The notes below the pieces were generated by a model, which saw nothing but the letters and a program-made list of their open reading frames with translations, was not told the DNA's origin and ran no database searches. DNA of 64,000 nt from Paramacrobiotus metropolitanus (lineage: Eukaryota; Tardigrada; Eutardigrada; Parachela; Macrobiotidae): positions 558,001-622,000 of the forward strand of contig NW_026570287.1 of assembly GCF_019649055.1 (NCBI RefSeq), given 5' to 3'. Numbering within the stretch: position 1 is the first letter of the stretch; each line of letters starts with the position of its first letter. Positions 12,766 to 23,600 of the stretch are shown here, piece after piece. The position numbers and the translations under genes were made by a program.

Positions 12766-13245
12766 ATTGGTTGTATTCTCCGAGCCTGCGGTACTGCTGT
12801 TCGAAAAATACACAAAAATATTTTACAACCCTAAAAAACAGCAGTTATTACAGAACGAAAACGGTCATGGAAAGGATGAAGTAAAAAAACGCTGCAAAAA
12901 TAACAAAAATGCAAAATACAAAAATCATCAAAACGAGCCTTTTCGTTTATTCCATGAGACATGAGTGTCGGCATGGACAACCGCACGCGGGTTGGAAGTT
13001 GCGCTATGCTTTCCTAGTGACTGGCCTCGCAATGGCTCGCATATGCAGTCTGCAGAACTTCTTATTTTTGGTTTTCGTTTTTTGCGCATTAATCCGTGAT
13101 CGCTTTTGTAAACTTTGTCCGCGACTGTTTGCTGATTTTTAAGTACAGAGCAAGCTCCAGTTAAATTCGAAGTTATTTCTCCTTTGTTGCTCCGAATAAG
13201 ATATAAGTCATATAAGGTCGACAACAAAACTTTTCTAGTATAAAA
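12766..13245. promoter_or_regulatory. Presumed bidirectional promoter, MED4 / 13246 gene
   Basis: 480-bp spacer between two divergent start codons. AT-rich with lysine-codon-like A tracts; no specific element recognised. Role inferred from arrangement. Confidence 0.4.
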
Positions 13246-14460
13246 ATGCGACGTCCAAAACCCCGATCGCGTGCTCCAAAGCGAAAAAACCCCGAAGAAG
13301 CGACGGCCAGTGCCAACGGCTCAACAGCCGCTGACTCCGCACAGATGTCTGTAGAATCTCCAGAATCTCCGGAATCCGCGCAACCTGCCCAGTCGTCTAC
13401 GAAGACCACTCCAGCACGAGTGTCGCCTCGTGTTACGCGTTCGGGCAAGAAGGGTCCTCAGCCGCGCGCACCCCTTACCAAGAAATCGGCAGCTCCCAAG
13501 AAAGCCAAAACAGAGCCAATCACATTTCAGGAGTTGGCTGATCGGTTGGAGCCCCATCCGCAGCCCGCGACGAACTGGCGCAAATTCATCGATCGCAATG
13601 AAAAGATGCTCATGTTCTATGATCTTGATCTGAAGGCGCCCATTCCCAAGATCTCACGCAGTGTGCAGGTGCGCTGCACGGCGGTTAAAACCGGCAAGAA
13701 GAAGACAGAATACAAACTGGTGCCCACTGTGCATATTGACGGGAAGATCGTGTCCCCGGCCAGCATAAAGAGTGTAATAAAAGGGGACTATGTTGAGACG
13801 ATTGACGATCTTACAAAACTGGTGAACCACTTTGGCGTGCTGGAAAATTTGCACAATATGAAGGATGGCGAGGATGGTAGCACAAATTTGGAAGATGGAA
13901 AAGGTTAAAAAAGCCTGTTGTGACAGTACAGTTAATGATTTATCAATGTCCAGCAGTTTAGTTAGTTGTGATTTTTTATCCTTTAGGCTTTACGGGCTGT
14001 AGAATCCCCATGTAGCAGAGTAGAGTACATTCTGTATTCATTGCTGGATTTTAATGTACTTAAACATAATTATCGACCACGGTTAATTTGTTGTGCATTA
14101 ATAATTTTACCCTTAATGCTTAAATTAGTTGAAGTGGAATCTTTACTGAAGAGCACCCCAAGGCCAGGTTGAGAATTGCAGTTTACTTTGTTTTTGCAAA
14201 AGTTTTGCTGGTGTGTAATCTGCATGTAATTTGTAAATGTTGGTAAATGTATTGTGATAGGCAGTTAACAACTGCTTGTTGTAACTGATGAAAATAAGCG
14301 TTTGAACAAAAAATACTGAACCTGTTTTGCTGTAACTGAGTGTACTCACTCATTTCACTGTTTAGAAGCGTCTTCTGCGGACTCGCTCTCTTCTGCTGTT
14401 GCCTCATCCTCCTCCGCCGATCCACATGCCGCTCTTTCAACCGATGTGATGAAAGAGTAG
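13246..14460 (+). CDS. N-module protein, short form
   Basis: Exon 1 at 13246-13903 and exon 2 at 14366-14460 join in phase 1. The N-terminus is basic and Ser/Pro-rich (RRPKPRSRAPKRK, later RSGKKGPQ), likely a nuclear localisation and DNA-contact tail. The N-module follows: NWRKFIDRNEKMLMFYDLDL, P.ISRSVQVR, LVPTVHIDG, then a DDLTKLVNHFGVL helix. The second exon adds a Ser/Ala-rich tail ending DVMKE. It is the most diverged copy of the family and has no recognisable second domain. If intron 1 is not spliced, the frame still stops two codons later. Function unknown; probably nuclear. Confidence 0.75.
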
Positions 14461-15372
14461 ATATCGCGGATATTCTTTCTTGCTGACATTGAATGCTTTG
14501 TGCACTTTCACGATGGAGGATGGACTATCAAATGCCGGGAGAGGGAGTGGTGTTCAGCGGGAGCGATAGCTACGAATTTTTGTTTGTTCCATATATAAAG
14601 TAGTGGCCATTATTGGCCGCTTAATATCTGTAAATAGTTTTCGTATTTTTTTCCAACTGTTTGTCAGATACTAAACGGAGCTTAACTATATTTTACACTG
14701 CATGATTTATCGGATTTTATCCACAGGAAATCCACAGAAAATGTTGCTTACTTACCCGACAGTCAAATATGGAAAAAACATTTGCAGTACGAATTTGATA
14801 AAGATGTTCTGCTTGTTGGCGCACCGTCTTCGGCATTCCGCGCATCAGTTTTAACAAAAACTGTTTTCGTTTAGTTATTAAAACAGTGGACGAGTAAGAG
14901 TTTTGGACAAGTACTCTGTAAGTCATCTGCGAAATTCATAATTACGAATAATATGCTTAATCGAAATGATCGAATGTTCACTTTCGACACCAAGCCTGCG
15001 AAGATGCTGTACGAAAATATGCTGCTATTCGTCATTCGGCGATACGAATCGGTGGCAGAAAGCTGGAAAGAAGAAACTGGCTTTTTCCTGGGCTGAAAAC
15101 GCTGATACCCGTTACGAATTTTACATACATAATGACTAATGTTATTCTTTTCTCATGACTAATGTTATTCTCTTCTTTCTTTTGTATAATCACGTACAGT
15201 TTAACTCAAAAATACGAGTACATTGTTTATAGCGTACACTAATTACACCTTCATAACTTGGGAGTTCGATGGCCACGTAACTGATGTAAATTGAATTATG
15301 TATACTGTATTACACTCGATTTCCTTGTGACAATCGTTCATTTAAAGCACGTGCACACATGCCAGAAATAAT
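14461..15372. other. Intergenic, no gene seen
   Basis: AT-rich spacer between convergent genes (13246 gene and the SLC17 gene). Only short shadow frames. One TACGAGTA octamer near 15212. Confidence 0.6.
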
Positions 15373-18236
15373 CTAAATTTCTTTAACCGATATTCTATCC
15401 TCGGAATTCGAAGCAGATATCCGACTAGGCCGGCGATGCACCCACGCTACACCTTCCGGTTTCGATTTGAAATCAACGGCATCCGGAATTAGACTGGCTT
15501 TGCGCTGTCCCCAGCTCTGCACTTCTCCCGAGCCAAATATACAGTAGACAATCGCGGCGAATATTCCAATAGACGCGGTGATATAGAACACCGTCCGCCA
15601 GTTCTCCATGGTCTGTCCATTGGGTCCACCGGTGATCACGCCCACAACATACGGGGCAACAATCCCCGGTAACATCGCCGGTGTCTGCGAAATCCCTAAT
15701 AAAATCCCAGCGTACTGTGGTGAAAGGTCAATGAAGTTTGCCGACACCGCGGCAAACGCCATTCCACCCAAACCGACACCCACGACCAATAAGGCCATCG
15801 CGATATATGAATTACACGTGAAACCGACTCCAATGAGACATAAAGATGGTACGACCAATCCCAGCAGCTGGCTGCCTTTGCGCACCGTGGTTGTCGACAG
15901 GTGACCTTTTTGACGTAACCAGTCCGATATGACCGAAGAGGCCTGTGTGCAGAGGGCCACTGTTAAATACGGCAATGCGGATAATAAACCGTTGGCTTCT
16001 AAATCAAAGTGTAGCATGTTGTTTAAGTATGTCGGCAGATTGGTCAGCAGGGTGAAAAATGCCCAGGTGCCGCCAAAGTGCGCTACCGCCGCCGCAAGAA
16101 ATGGTAGAGAGGTCAGCGCACTCCGCCACGGGAAATCCGGTACCTTTTCGTTGGATTTCTTCCTGGTATCTTTGGTAATTAATTGTAGCTCGTCTTCGGA
16201 GATATATGGATGCACGAACGGTGTGTCGTAGACAAAAAATATCCACAAGACGAACCATATGCAGGCGGACACGCCGAAAAGATAGAAGATACTAGCCCAT
16301 CCCCAGAAATTAGCCAAGTAGCCGGATACTGCCAACGTCAACACCTGTAAAAAAATTCCAGTACTGCCGTAATGTGAATTCGTTTATACATTCTTTGACC
16401 ACCATCAGAGTTTAATAATTTTCGCGTACATTTAATGCAGAAATCGTTTTCCATTATACGGATAGTCAAGTCTCTACGTAGCGCTGTGCAATACTGTAAT
16501 TAGGCTCATATAATAATCATGAGGTACGAAATTACATATCTGCCTCTCATAACCTTACCATGCCAATATGCATTCCAGAGAATACAAATCCAACAAGTTT
16601 TGTCCTTTCCGTTGCAGGACTCCAGCTGCTAATCAGAGTTTGCATAGCTGGAAAGCAGACTCCCTAACCAAGAAAAAGTGCAATTTTGAAAGCCATATGA
16701 GCCCGCAATTTAATCCTACACATAATAACACGGCAAAAATTGATCCTGCGCAGTATGCCATGACGGCATTGCCATGACGGAGTATTGCTACTATATATTG
16801 CATACACATGATACTTATGCATATGTGTATCCTATTATTTGTATTCAATCTGTATGTTTTTTATTATTATTCTTGTTTAATTGTTATATTTATGCGAAAA
16901 AAATATGTTCAAGTTTAAGAAATTTATATATGTACGAGTACAAACCAATGTGCCCACTTCCAGTTTTACGTTTTACAAAAGTATGAGTGCAAAATTGTAC
17001 TTACATTTACTAAACCTTGCAATGCGCGCACAGCTATCAGTGCTCCGTAATGCGTTCGCGCTGCCAGCGGAGTGAGAAGCGTGAGAATCCCTCCAACCAA
17101 AACACTCGGTCCAAAAATGTATTTCCCTCCAAATTTATGGGCCAGCCATCCTCCCAGGAAACATGTGAATATATAACCGTAGAAAAACGAGCCCAAAACC
17201 AACCCTTGCACTGGACCATCCCAGTTGAACTCCCCGTTGGACTGCAGTTATATCAAAAGGTCATTAAATTCTCGTTGACGAAATCGTGTTTATTTCATGG
17301 AATGGCCAAATAAAGCCTACTTTTTTCATTATTAAGTAAATACCAGTAATAATTATAAGATTTGGTAGACACTGATATGGAAAGCAGTCGTATGTTTGTT
17401 GCAGTATATACATATACAAACTTTGCACATGTTCAATATTACGCGTTGCATATCCGAAGAATTAAAAAAATAAATTTCGCGGTGCACTTGTGCAAAAAAT
17501 TATACTGATAGATATCAGTCATATGGAAACTGAACGCTTAATAATATTGGCTTACCACAGCTTTATGCTGAGATCCAGCAGGAACAGGACAAACGGTTCC
17601 GATTTGCGACGAGATCGTTTCGTTCCTTTTACCGGCAATGCTAGTGTGGTTCACCATCGCCACAATGGCGACGCTCAAATTCACCCGCAATGCATACAAA
17701 TTAAACATGCCCAAAAAGGCCACCACCGCAAACATGTACCGCAAAGGGAAAAATGAACAGCATCTTGCTCCTGCAGTCAGACAAGGCAACGCAATAATGA
17801 GACACTTGAGGGAATTATAAATAACATAATAACACTTTACGGATTATTTTGTATGAACAATAACAGCACATATCGCGCCATGTCGTTTATCTTTATTTCC
17901 AGCTGCATGCGGCTAATGGTAAATACAATAGGATTACCAATTAAAATGAATACTTGTATACGGTATAAAGATTATACATTATGTAATTTAGTAACACGTT
18001 TTTTGAGTATTTAGGCTAACATGAAGTTACTTCGTACGCCGGTAACCTTTGATAACAATTCCTGTTAATATGCGATGGATTGCGATTAAAATTTTATAGT
18101 AGAGAGCTATTACTCTGTACTTTAATTTTTAACTGCAGCCGGCGTATTCGATAAGGCACTAGTGTACCCTATGCAACGGCAGTATAATGCAGTAGTAGAA
18201 CTGACCTTTTATCGAGATTTCCTTTCGGTCCAACAT
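15373..18236 (-). CDS. SLC17-family anion/phosphate transporter (sialin/VGLUT type)
   Basis: Major facilitator membrane carrier for organic anions or phosphate. Exons on the minus strand: 18206-18236 (ATG, MLDRKEISIK), 17556-17770, 17005-17241, 16559-16663, 15373-16344, all phase-consistent. Family signatures are clear: LRVNLSVAIVAMVN after TM1 and GEFNWDGPVQGLVLGSFFYGY; then the GGWLAHKFGGK loop, VRALQGL, and GVCFPAMQTLISSW with PATERTKL. The large last exon holds the second six-helix half with FGGTWAFFTLLTNLPTYL. The luminal loop between TM1 and TM2 has N-glycosylation sequons (NHT, NET). Substrate cannot be assigned from sequence. The tiny first coding exon was found by phase match, with GTCAGT as donor. 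Confidence 0.9.
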
Positions 18237-18377
18237 AGTTCTTTGATCTGAAATTCTTGTATCTAGAACAACGTTTTGCATAAACACTTGAACAAAACTG
18301 TTTAGAACTTGGACTACTACACCGACATTGCGAGCGGTCTGTGTTGCACGTCTATCCTATAAGTAACTAGTTCCCAT

Positions 18378-18823
18378 TATGGATTATGTTGGGAAAACTA
18401 CTCACTAAGTATACTCAGCACGAGTGGTTTTTTGACAGATGATTCTGCCGACATGTATGTGTGCAGCTGATAATGTTGACTTGCGCCTTCCCTAAAAGCC
18501 GATCATTAATGAACGAAACAAAAAATCTGCTTAATGTACATAAACGATGCTGCATTAGCGTTTTATATGTAGCAATTTCTGATTAATAGTTGATATTCAC
18601 ACGCTTCTGTTTGAACAAAGTTCGCTTTCACAGAGGTTAGTGCCGCTAAATACTTATGCTGCATTTGCATATAAGTTAGCGTAGCTGGCTAGAATAAGAT
18701 TGTAGACTGGACACTTGCGTCAAAATCGTGATTTGTTTAATATTGACACACTACGCCCACAAAGAGATTTTAAATACTTAATCATCAAAATGTTAAAAAC
18801 GCCGAAAAAAATTATACTTGCGC
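18378..18823. repeat. Dispersed repeat, copy 2
   Basis: Same-orientation copy of the element at 5083-5556, starting near ATTATGGATTATGTTGGG and ending at AATTATACTTGCGC. It lies upstream of the SLC17 gene's first exon. It carries several small deletions relative to copy 1. Confidence 0.8.
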
Positions 18824-19149
18824 AAAAAAACGTTCTAGCACCTGAAACGACACAGAACTTTGGTCTTAGGGCGCATCGTAAAATCCTGACGACATAATGC
18901 TCGATCAATCATGCCGACACTGATTACTTCTTCATTTTTCGTGCATCTCATACAGCGCGAGCTGGTGGCCTGCATGGTGCACAAAATATGTCTTAACTTG
19001 AGAATCAAAATGTGTTCCTCAGCAAGACGATGCAGGAACATTTCCATGATACAACGGAAACTTCATTTACATATCTGTGCGCTACACAACCGCAAAATCA
19101 GCGTGCATTAGCAATACAACGTATAACAGAAACCTAAACAAATCAGGCA

Positions 19150-21600
19150 CTAATTAACCTTCTTTCTTTTACGACATATTTGACGATACTTATCCATCCA
19201 GTTTGCAAACTTATGACCAAAGAAAGATTGCAAGGAAGGCGGTAAACTCGGTAAATTCTTAACAATACCAGCTAATGCAGATGAATCCATTTCCCCTTCC
19301 GGAATCATTTCACGCACCAAATCACTGGCTTTCTCTGAAAAAACCAGAACAAAATTTTGTCAATGTCGTAGCGATAAAGCAATCAAACGGCGCATACTCT
19401 CGACAACCCGAAAGAAATCCGATCCTAAGACGCTCTCGTAAAAATTATACTGTCGCTTTCCATCACTCTCTTCCTTTCGCACATCGTACACCGTGGCCAA
19501 ACGTATTAATCCGGGGGTACCGCCCAATAATCGCGACATCAAGTACCAAATATACTGTTCGGGTGTAAGCGTATGCTTCAGAAATTTGGAATCCAATAAA
19601 TGGTATCGGTTGTCGACGAAAATGTTTGGGAAGCTTTCATCCAGGATCATCATGTCCGGACCATCCATCTGAAAACACCAAGGAGACGTGGTATCCTCGA
19701 GGCGACAGGCGGATTTGAGTACCCGTGGAGGGTTTTTTAAAGCGAAGTGACGTTCAAATGTCCGGGAACCCACATAGTAATCTGCAAGTAAAGAGAGTAA
19801 GAACGGCAGTAATGGAGAATAACAGAATTAATAAAAAAGCGTTTGAAATGATTGAAATGATCACTAGGAATTACCTTCGCTTGTGCTATCGGGTACAAAA
19901 CCATCTAAACACAAATCTTTGAATTTTTCTTTGCTGACTGATTCCGTGGTACCATTCCGAACTGTATGGGCAGTGGAAGGTGCAATTTCGTGGCCGTCTC
20001 CTATAATAAAACCATAAAACTGTACAATAGCGATCAACTGCTGTTCCGGTGTTTAAAGTTATTAACTGTAATTCAAAATACAAGTTCTGACGTAAATTAT
20101 TTGTACGAAAATAATACGTTAACAGTTATTCAAATTAAAGCAAACATAAGTAAACAACATTGGGGCTACTTAACACTAATCATTATGACACACGTTTTGT
20201 CAAGCAAAAATATACTGTCTCGATAGCAGTCTGCAGATACGTAATGTACGCGTACCTTCCCCCACCTCCACTTCGTGGCTGGCGTCACTCTTTTCTCTCA
20301 ATCCTAAATTTAAATCACGACAGTTTGATCAGAAGTCTGGCATAAATCTCAGCATATCTCAATAAAAAAGAAAAATATCAATACATTATTATCGCACTAT
20401 AGCATTCATAACTTACCGGTTGATAGTTTTGGTGTTTTTCGCCTTCGACGGCTTCGAGGAGCCTCTTTTAATGGCAAAGGCGGTAATGCTCCAGTAAAGA
20501 GATCCCCGAGATCAATGGCACTGCGATGAGTTGGTTGGTCATCATTCGCAGTTTCTGTTTCGTCACTGCAAATGTGCAAGAATAAGAAAAACCAGATAAT
20601 CACTTTTTTCGTTTTTGACTTTTAACAGTCGTACACAGCGTAAGCTGAAGAATTAAATACTATTAATTATATATGCTATACGCTGAAGAACTTACTTTTA
20701 TATTAAGAAATAATTAATGAGTGTAATCACTGTAATGCGTACGTATTTATTTCTGTGCACTATGCTCTAGTAGCAGTCGTGCGGACATATATCCAGTAAT
20801 TTCCACTCTTCAAGCATTTACCAAACGAAGAACGTACATCAAAGATGATGCGTACGAGTATGTAGTCAAATTATCCGCATCAAATGCAGTTTATTATTAT
20901 TATTATTTTTTAATTTATTTTTTATCATCACTCGTAATCGCAGCCATATTATCCGCACCAAATGTAATTTTTATAATTTTGTTATTCATTCAACTTTTCT
21001 TGTTACCTACGTAGTCATATTGTCCGCATCAAACGCAGTTTTCTCCGAATCATCCACGAAATGCCTCGCTCGTTTCGGCGCTGCTTCCACTATTTCATCA
21101 TCTGGTAAATCCGCTGCATCTGGTAACGAAGCAATCTGGATGTTCTCCGCGGTTTCTGGAGAAAAGCAAACAGATTCGCTTGTCTGCCCGAGGATAACTT
21201 CCGAACCCAGCAACACCCCGACATACTCAAGGAGCTTCATCAGATCGTCTTCATCGGCCAGATACGGTCGTCCGATGACGGTCGTCATGAAGGATAAACT
21301 CAACGGTGTGCTGCCGATGTACACAGACGGTACGAGGTGGCCCTTGTCTTCCGCACAACGAATGCGGATACTCTTGCTCATATGCGGGACGCAGGCGCGC
21401 AGATCAACCTGGTAAAAGACAACAGTGTCCGCGGAGTGGTCAATCGCTTTCCGCCAGGATGACGGGCCTAACTCGGGATCGACGCCAACAATCCTGATCA
21501 GATCCTTGTACGTCATACAAGATGGAGCAGTGAGTCTCCTCGAATAATCCAGGTTACCATTCAGCGGTCTTAAAGCCGATCTTCTGCGATTTTCCGCCAT
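19150..21600 (-). CDS. N-module protein with BEN-like C-terminal domain
   Basis: Six exons on the minus strand: 21011-21600, 20417-20565, 20256-20303, 19875-20000, 19389-19781, 19150-19334; phases 2,1,1,1,1. Start ATG at 21600 gives MAENRRRSALRP, parallel to the 29141 paralogue. N-module: LGPSSWRKAIDHSADTVVFY, P.MSKSIRIR, then GRPYLADEDDLMKLLEYVGV. After acidic and Arg-rich linkers (RSRRRRKTPK), the exon at 19389-19781 carries a BEN-like segment (FVDNRYHLLDSKFLKHTLTP, WYLMSRLLGG, YESVLGSDFFRVV). The last exon ends in a basic tail, RQICRKRKKVN. Likely a nuclear DNA-binding protein. The donor at 19388 (GTTTGA) is weak but is the one that keeps frame. Confidence 0.75.
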
Positions 21601-22059
21601 CGCGGGTTTACTCACGTCAAAATATACTTTTCGCAGTCTTGTGCGTACGAGATTCGTACAGAAGTTTAACTGTTTGCACAATGCGAATAATGTATTCGAA
21701 GTTTAAAATTTCCACTCTCGTTTGAGTGTGCAACAGCAAACTGCAAAATTCAAGAGGCGGAAAAGCACAACACTGGCAGCGAAGCTGAACTGCGAGAATG
21801 TACGTAACCGTCGGCCCTGAAGCGTGTGTTGCTGCCACAGAACATTCACAAAAACGCCCGAAAGGATTTTTTGGTAGCGGCTTCCAGTTCCCATAAAAAA
21901 TGCTGTCTGCTTCAAGGGAATGTTTTCTGATAAAAAACAATTAGAAAAATTCTTTCTGGTGCCACATTTTCCGTTGTGTTCCGCTATTATTGAATTTCAA
22001 TCTGTTCACGTAATCGACAGAGTTAAGTTTGAAAAAAAGAATTGTTATGTAATCGATCG
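21601..22059. other. Upstream flank of the 21600 gene
   Basis: Non-coding spacer leading to the inverted-repeat element. In-frame extension of the 21600 gene to 21681 is possible only with a non-ATG start. Presumed promoter region. Confidence 0.4.
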
Positions 22060-22062
22060 TTA

Positions 22063-23035
22063 TGCTAGGGCCACACTTCAAGTGCGAAGCCCTTCCTTCG
22101 CACAGTGCGAAGACGAAAAGTGCTAATAAGTGTGAGCGCAAAATGTTCTAAGGGATCCTTCGCATCGAACAAAAAGTATGAGCGCCTTTCGCCCATTTTT
22201 CTCTTAAAACGAGTGCAAAGAGCGTCTTCGCACCGTTTTTGGTGGGAGGGGATTTTCTTTCTCCTTCGCACAAGTGCGAAGGAATGGACCAATACCGAGC
22301 AACCGGATGTGATTCTGAATGTTTCTAAAACAGATAAAAAGCATAAAATAATTAGTGGTACATATTTGTGCAAATGTATTTTCCCTAATCGATATCGAAT
22401 TGCGATATCGTGCTGAGAACAACCGCTAGCCAAAATTCTGTAAACGAAATCATTTAATTATAGACCCGCCAGTGCAGCGACGTTTTTATTGAGAGGTTAT
22501 AGGTGTATATGATTTTGTACAAAAATCAGCACGTATTTATATATGCATACAACTGTAATGGACAGTACTTACTCTAGACGTTGACAGTAGACGTTACGAC
22601 GTTAACAGTAGACGGACAGTATAGCGCGTGATCAAAACGCTGGACAGCAGGATGGTCAACAACAGACGTTTTTTCGGCAGAATGTTAGGACGCATTTTTC
22701 AAGGGAGGAATTCAATTCCGCTTGAGAGAATCATTAAGGATTATTTCATTGTCACAATAATTTTAAGATTTATAAATTCAAACCGAAATGCAGTAGCTCT
22801 CGACCTGAATCCCGTCAGTTTTGCGCTCATGACTTGGTGAAGGCGGAGCAGATCTCACTTGCCAGTTTCGTAGAAGTTCGATGAAGTGTGAGGGCTCACG
22901 TTTTAAGCAAATTTTGTTCGAACTTTTTCTTCGGTTCGCACCTCTCGCACTTTTTGGTGCGGAGAAAAGCTTCGAACTGTGCGAAGGAAAAAAGTTCGAT
23001 GAAATTTGCATCGCACTTGAAGTGTGGCCCTAGCA
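22063..23035. mobile_element. Inverted-repeat element (MITE-like) with TTA target duplication
   Basis: The ends are perfect inverted repeats of about 25 bp: TGCTAGGGCCACACTTCAAG at 22063 and its complement ending TGTGGCCCTAGCA at 23035. The flanks are TTA on both sides (22060-22062 and 23036-23038). Inside are further short palindromes built on CTTCGCAC/GTGCGAAG. There is no transposase frame. A 3-bp TTA duplication fits PIF/Harbinger-type mobilisation. No second copy is seen in the window. Confidence 0.8.
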
Positions 23036-23318
23036 TTAGTTTTTGACACAGGTGTAACTGACCAGTGCCACTTTCTTCAATAACAGTTTCCACGAATTGT
23101 CATCGCACATTTTATGTCGAGCCGGCTACTAGAGGTTTCCTTATTACACTCATAAAGTAATATTACCGTACTATTACATCAATAACCGATTCACGAAGGT
23201 ACGTAAGTGTTTCTGCTGAAACACTAAAAAAATGCACAAATAAAACGGAAAGAATATTTAGGAGGACAGGCAGAAAGATTACATTTTCAGCTTCTTTACA
23301 GTAACCGGATAAACAGAG

Positions 23319-23493
23319 CTAAGTAACATATAAAACAAATCAGACCGGAACAACGGCTGCTGACGACTATATAATAACAATTTAAAACAAATCAAAGCTA
23401 ATCATTAAGAAACCTAAGTAACATATAAAACAAATCAGACCGGAACAACGGCTGCTGACGACTATATAATAACAATTTAAAACAAATCAAAGC
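23319..23493. repeat. 80-bp direct tandem duplication
   Basis: Positions 23319-23398 recur almost exactly at 23414-23493 (period 95), including CGGAACAACGGCTGCTGACG. It lies in the 3' flank of the polyhomeotic-like gene. A recent local duplication. Confidence 0.85.
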
Positions 23494-23600
23494 CGCATGC
23501 AAATATTCATGCATTATGTAAAAGATTTGAATGCAACGATCAACTAACGGGTTACAGAAATAGAAATAGCAGAATTACAAGAGATCATGCAGCACCAGAG

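Noticed and set aside
23319-23493. Possible CRISPR-like or satellite array
   Set aside because: Only two units of 80 bp; a simple tandem duplication in animal DNA.
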